This document shows positions 15,301 through 16,688 of a stretch of 16,688 nucleotides of DNA, in pieces. The DNA lies in assembly GCA_022615805.1 (NCBI GenBank), contig JAKEGO010000095.1, positions 1 to 16,688 on the forward strand. The letters are read 5' to 3'. Positions within the stretch are counted from its first letter, which is position 1, and the number at the start of each line of letters is the position of its first letter. The DNA comes from Thermoplasmata archaeon (GTDB lineage: Archaea; Thermoplasmatota; JAKEGO01). A program made the position numbers and the translations under genes. The notes below the pieces were generated by a model. That model did no database searches and had not been told where the DNA came from. It worked only from the letters and a program-made list of their open reading frames with translations.

Positions 15301-16688
15301 GATATTGGAGGCGGTTATGTTCGATCGCACTCCGCCGCCTTTGACATGAATGCCAGAGTCCTCGGCGCCGGTCCCCGAGTTCGTCACGCTGAACCGATGG
15401 AACAGCACGTCCGACACGTCGATGAAGACCACGTCCCCGCTCCCCTCGCCGAACACGACCGTCGCGCTGCCGTTGCCGATCAGAGCGAGCCCTGTGACGT
15501 TCAGAGTGATGTTCTCGTTGTAGGTCCCGTCGTAGACGCGGACGGTGTACCCGTGGGACGAGTTATCGATGCCTCGCTGTATCGTGTCGAACGGATGCTC
15601 CGGGGAGCCGTCCATGGTTGTGTCGCCAGCGTTGTCGTCGTCGACGTAGAGAGTGGTCCCGTTGTAGGGCTCACGGTAGTAGAACGTCTCCGTCCGGCTC
15701 TCTTCGAAGTGGATGGACCGCTCCTCTTCCCAGCCGCCGTACATGGCCTTGACGCGGTTGACGTGCGCTGACGCGTTCGTCGTGCCGTTGGGGCCGCTTG
15801 AGTAGACGGTCCCCACGACCGAGATCCAGGAGATGGACCCGTTGGCATCCGTCTCCGGGTCGACGCCGCCGAAGCCCACGGACGCGTAGACCGTCGAATT
15901 GCTATCGCGGACCCTTAGGTCAGCCCCCTCGACCGTCGAGTTGTCGCTCTCGTCGAGGACGAGGACGTGGAGGAAGAACCGCGCCGTAAGGTCGGCGTCC
16001 GACCCCATGGCAACGCTCTCGAAGGACGAGTTGAGGGCGACCGCCCCGGTGCTGTCATGGACAAAGACGTCGATCTCCGAGTTCTGGAGGATGGTGCAGT
16101 TCTCGAGGATGGTGTCGTCCGATCCGGTGACGTTGACGCCGAAGTCGTTGAACGAGACATCGCACTTCTCAAGGACACATTTCGGGCTGTTCTCGAAAAG
16201 AACGCCCACAGAATTGCCTCTGAGGACGTTGCCATAGAGTGCGCTCCCATTCTGACCTGTCACGTCGATGCCGAACGCGCCATTATCCGAGATGTTGTTC
16301 CCCCGGATTGTGTTGTCGTGTCCTGCAAGAAGACGAATACCGCTCCTGGCATTACCGGATATCTGACAGTTCATCACAGTCGCCTCAATGGTATGTTGCA
16401 GCGAAATCCCGATGTTGGTGTCGGTGACGATACACTCATGGATCGTGAGATAGCATTCGCCGTTGGCCTCGATACCGCCGTCGTCGATGGCGGTCACCTT
16501 GATGTCCTCCACGAGCACGCGGCTGGCATAGACCTTCAGGCCAGCCCAGTAGTTACGCGTGAGATGCAATCCCCGTAGCACGACGGATTCGTTCTCGATC
16601 GACATCACATATGACACGTTCCAATCGTACTCCGTGTCGAGAGTGGTGTTCGACGTGCCATTGCCGATCATAGTTACCGTCTTGTTGA
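9349..16688 (-). CDS. giant surface protein: beta-helix modules, Ig/FnIII stalk, membrane helix, cytoplasmic zinc ribbon (5' end beyond window)
   Basis: At least 2440 aa, open through the right edge. The ATG at 16671 is not the start: the frame continues upstream as N-K-T-V-T before M-I-G-N-G, which is the internal L-I-G-N-G motif seen again at 397-401 and 844-848 (numbering from that Met). Residues 1-1270 hold tandem right-handed parallel beta-helix modules of the NosD type, each opened by Y-V-D-D-D-N-A-G-D (342, 789). Residues 1272-1697 hold four Ig-like units with the D-x-D-G / E-W-D-T / G-N-Y-T-x-H-x-R pattern; 1696-1915 two more beta domains; 1918-2030 an FnIII-like domain; 2040-2146 a ZU5/GAIN-like domain; 2147-2245 an Ig-like domain. 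A membrane helix (2253-2274) is followed by R-P-R-M-I-R-N-R, then a Pro/Ala/Glu-rich tail and a zinc ribbon (C2411, C2414, C2430, C2433). The large outer part suggests adhesion or glycan binding (inference). The promoter is outside the window. Confidence 0.93.
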   Translation of the reverse strand, partial: NKTVTMIGNGTSNTTLDTEYDWNVSYVMSIENESVVLRGLHLTRNYWAGLKVYASRVLVEDIKVTAIDDGGIEANGECYLTIHECIVTDTNIGISLQHTIEATVMNCQISGNARSGIRLLAGHDNTIRGNNISDNGAFGIDVTGQNGSALYGNVLRGNSVGVLFENSPKCVLEKCDVSFNDFGVNVTGSDDTILENCTILQNSEIDVFVHDSTGAVALNSSFESVAMGSDADLTARFFLHVLVLDESDNSTVEGADLRVRDSNSTVYASVGFGGVDPETDANGSISWISVVGTVYSSGPNGTTNASAHVNRVKAMYGGWEEERSIHFEESRTETFYYREPYNGTTLYVDDDNAGDTTMDGSPEHPFDTIQRGIDNSSHGYTVRVYDGTYNENITLNVTGLALIGNGSATVVFGEGSGDVVFIDVSDVLFHRFSVTNSGTGAEDSGIHVKGGGVRSNITASNITVSSSSRGIWLDGPGAVNVTDCTLHGNSIGIYASDAGARMWANVSGCEVLDNSASGIAAFGVSDLTISGGTVSRNGDDGIRLNGCDGAVMTGATISDHGDDGIEVTDSDGVLVEGCTLDNNTYGVFSSGSGSLHLWSTAIGGSDSVGATFALLSDGFDVRSCLFDGDGVAIDIDESIDGVIMYTTISSSTTADIRLSGAGGSNALALDTMFDGDSVVCSLTSELTVRNLLRVRVRDQYGDDVQDADVQVEDNDDVVYASEGYSGPDARTDRNGFTPWLWVTDRIYDGSDTATENVTTASAKKANNETVVDVDMSVSHVEVIIVNITEEGILYVDDDNAGDPQMDGSRKHPFDTIAKAIEVAVDGDTIRIWNGTYTEKVNASVANTVLLGNGTGTIVDAGGVGIAILLSSNNVTVHQMSVTDAGTGIAINDVDVAEVADVVFSDVTIAISVRSSTVVTVEDVEVDGGEKGIHVMDSSDITIDGAIARGAINGVLVEDTSSFEFRDLQVTGSWAGIVLDSSTDGLLRSCSMSDNTYNFGVVGSTKAHHAHDIDISNRVNGRSIYYFVDRVEPVSLKGSLGFVGLVNTGGTVDVSVENNLAGILIAFSDDVNVSGDVSDSRTGLVVIGSDDVLADGLKASNVENGTQISSSTVVTISGSDFSSSGAGIDLRFCDVVSVVNTTIDSDTPFNLLSSKARTLGVVFDDPIVVSATSRLVVENHLHIHVNATGGGDLQGADARVDDNGNTIYASSGYGGSDPQTDDEGFIRWIVVTDRIYDGSPSADENVTDIEVKYGGWMESRSDIDMSRSHTEWFDENPPANEAPYCSIIDPRDSDKVGGQIDVFGNASDDDGTVIDVWVRIDSGGWELADGTENWIYQWDTVTTTDGEHWIHAKSRDDKFAESAVHSIKVIVDNSNYAPNVTITDPEDGSVVSGTVTVEGVADDPEGEMESVEVAILPAGTIPSENNWTTASDTSGDGSWSTWEFEWDTMEPNRTADGNYTVHARARDQADHTKQTSISVYVDNPDRPTVTVRTPRTGDELAGPIVINGTADDPDLDGGVEAVYVAVVEKGTDPKGGDWKEAEDTSGNSSSAYSTWEYEWDTRDAEDGNYTIHVRAYDGEELSEDRQVNVSVDNVNELPSTAITEPGDGDDVSYIIDVQGYSIDGDDNLDKVEVSIDDDSFATNKLSTTLQKVAWNRWNWTAKWDTRNYEPGNHTLFARTTDKRGGRSEVHNVTVRVWENVPPRLKFTNPGDEDEDYLWKGEQDHYFIQWEDNDPDDNASMKFSFTAEKGDEGTRIPGIYFEDTTDSQGREIDTLRWEVDKVAEGDYYLCAVLEDEADNKVTVYSKGRVLIREGTPNSAPSIEITQPDGEDDVIELNGTYQVWFNATDEDGDVLDVYLYYDEDTDQGNGYTAMTNGSLDGTVGHFIWETAGVPRGEYYVLGAVYDGVNDVVWDYSTGTISIGDLVKPSGVHELVAQDPGFGGTVNLTWTAPGDDGDEGWATGYEVRFSSTGSITTSNWAGATIFPNDMVPAAPGENESLDLTGIENDVQHWIAVRAVDDEGNMGPIVQVTAAPTRVSRSVQIIDLPTGFGGDVSWLGYGSLTALFDDEGYKPPYGLSDIGIFIAVEATGFHERVLINITYTVAITGVDPDTIRIYRRTVGQWRLVADTDHDVEGRRIWGRVGHLSVFAPMASGLPSPTLSGFTSLPDRPDEDDDITVEITITDPAGRTPTEVFVNAGGKRFDMILVEGEPLTGMVYRAVFSLDKGTYEMQVVVRIGEESEFRSSKVSIDVAEGESDEEFPWTWVAGGIAVLALLSFFLFIVRPRMIRNRQKEATRPAEPGIAPPLASIPREVVEADVYEAPGIVVMEGEEAPVPAPADALEVEAAEVPEVATPTERPPGSPEQAISMAFPRAVPLEPRAPERLALPTLSDAAVPVEPPSPRAIEARLTDVGRIMLAPCPTCGHQLVIPKERPVDIRCPECDDEFTVK
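9352..9450 (-). other. C-terminal zinc ribbon of the giant surface protein
   Basis: Residues 2408-2440. C-P-T-C (2411-2414) and C-P-E-C (2430-2433), 15 residues apart, followed by D-D-E-F-T-V-K at the very end, match a small treble-clef zinc ribbon of the kind in MJ0042-like fingers. It sits on the cytoplasmic side of the membrane helix. Confidence 0.8.
9850..9915 (-). other. transmembrane helix of the giant surface protein
   Basis: Residues 2253-2274 (P-W-T-W-V-A-G-G-I-A-V-L and on) are hydrophobic with no charges. An acidic stretch (E-G-E-S-D-E-E) precedes them and R-P-R-M-I-R-N-R-Q-K follows, which sets the C-terminus in the cytoplasm by the positive-inside rule. Confidence 0.88.
10234..10554 (-). 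other. ZU5/GAIN-like juxtamembrane domain with HLS motif
   Basis: Residues 2040-2146 of the giant protein. The pattern is strand-rich, with I-R-I-Y-R-R-x-x-G-Q-W (2105-2115), a D-x-D turn and then V-G-H-L-S-V-F-A-P-M (2134-2143). This resembles the end of ZU5-type and GAIN-type domains, where H-L/F-S/T is the self-cleavage site in animal proteins. Similar non-cleaving sequences are known in secreted prokaryotic proteins, so only the fold is suggested. Confidence 0.45.
12862..14310 (-). repeat. beta-helix module 3 of the giant protein
   Basis: Residues 788-1270. It has the same order as module 2: L-Y-V-D-D-D-N-A-G-D, M-D-G-S-R-K-H-P-F-D-T-I, N-G-T-Y-T-E-K-V, L-L-G-N-G, coils, then I-Y-A-S-S-G-Y-G-G-S-D (1201-1211), V-T-D-R-I-Y-D-G-S and Y-G-G-W-M-E-S-R-S-D-I-D-M-S. 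The 20 bases coding the opening motif are identical at 14291-14310 and 15632-15651, pointing to fairly recent duplication or strong constraint. Confidence 0.8.
14317..15651 (-). repeat. beta-helix module 2 of the giant protein
   Basis: Residues 341-785. It opens L-Y-V-D-D-D-N-A-G-D, then M-D-G-S-x-x-H-P-F-D-T-I (353-364), D-G-T-Y-N-E-N-I and L-I-G-N-G, then beta-helix coils rich in G-I and D-G-I turns. It closes with V-V-Y-A-S-E-G-Y-S-G-P-D (712-723) and V-T-D-R-I-Y-D-G-S (737-745). The spacing to the same motifs in module 3 is 447 residues at both the opening and the L-x-G-N-G site. Confidence 0.8.
15667..16688 (-). repeat. beta-helix module 1 of the giant protein (N-terminal part missing)
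   Basis: Residues 1-335. The beta-helix coils show the recurring I-S-x-N-x-x-G-I and N-x-I-x-x-N turns (for example I-S-D-N-G-A-F-G-I near 127). It closes with the ~100-residue domain containing V-Y-A-S-V-G-F-G-G-V-D (261-271) and Y-G-G-W-E-E-E-R. The opening Y-V-D-D-D-N part should lie just beyond the right edge. Confidence 0.75.

Noticed and set aside
10663..15771. Several 290-410-aa plus-strand open frames opposite the giant gene
   Set aside because: They are long only because aspartate- and valine-rich coding on the other strand rarely gives stops here. Composition is low-complexity R/V/D and no domain is recognisable.
12862..16688. CRISPR or short tandem DNA repeats, suggested by recurring GTCGTCGTC and GACGTCG patterns
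   Set aside because: These are codon-level echoes of aspartate-rich protein repeats, irregularly spaced and in frame with the giant gene.
1..16688. tRNA, rRNA or mobile-element genes
   Set aside because: The gaps between genes were read for T-loop-like sequences, cloverleaf arms, transposase motifs and terminal inverted repeats; none was convincing.

Overview
The window is high-GC archaeal DNA, most likely from a Thermoplasmata-type euryarchaeon; the lineage is an inference. The archaeal reading rests on TATA-like boxes placed so that predicted transcripts start only a few to a few tens of bases before the genes, on one gene start with a good archaeal Shine-Dalgarno match, and on three secreted or surface proteins. 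These have bacterial/archaeal Ig-like domains, aspartate-rich repeats, many N-glycosylation sequons and single C-terminal membrane anchors. There is no sign of rRNA, tRNA, CRISPR, IS elements or phage genes.

Left third (1-4051), housekeeping metabolism: the 3' end of a CoaB-type phosphopantothenate-cysteine ligase gene (+), then a complete short/medium-chain-type acyl-CoA dehydrogenase (+) with its own TATA box, and convergent to it a complete purL (FGAM synthase, -). The purL start is best placed at 4051, because a TATA box at 4082-4087 would lie inside the gene if a longer reading were used.

Middle (4198-9145), a divergent pair of exported proteins: on the minus strand a 763-aa protein with a signal peptide, a thioredoxin-fold head carrying CPRC, a stalk of Ig/FnIII/CARDB-like domains and a C-terminal membrane helix; on the plus strand an ~836-aa protein with a signal peptide, four tandem NEW3-like beta-sandwich domains and a C-terminal helix with a lysine-rich tail. 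Their shared 145-bp promoter region holds a strong TATA box, a perfect GTAAC-ACC-GTTAC dyad directly abutting it, and a CTAAAAA/TTTTTAG inverted repeat over the minus-strand promoter.

Right (9349-16688), a giant surface protein (minus strand, more than 2440 aa, N-terminus beyond the window). It has tandem ~450-residue modules (YVDDDN signature, right-handed parallel beta-helix, and a conserved YAS-G-x-x-G closing domain), then a stalk of Ig-like and FnIII domains, a ZU5/GAIN-like juxtamembrane domain with an HLS-x-FA motif, one more Ig-like domain and one transmembrane helix. A ~130-residue Pro/Ala/Glu-rich cytoplasmic tail ends in a four-cysteine zinc ribbon. This outside-to-inside layout is the most unusual thing in the window and could be an adhesin or sensor that reports to the cytoplasm. 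A 14-bp-stem palindromic hairpin lies between it and the convergent NEW3-domain gene.

The three surface genes are contiguous and two share an Ig-like domain type, so a common role in cell-surface architecture or adhesion is plausible, but no biochemical function can be read directly beyond the thioredoxin head and the zinc ribbon.
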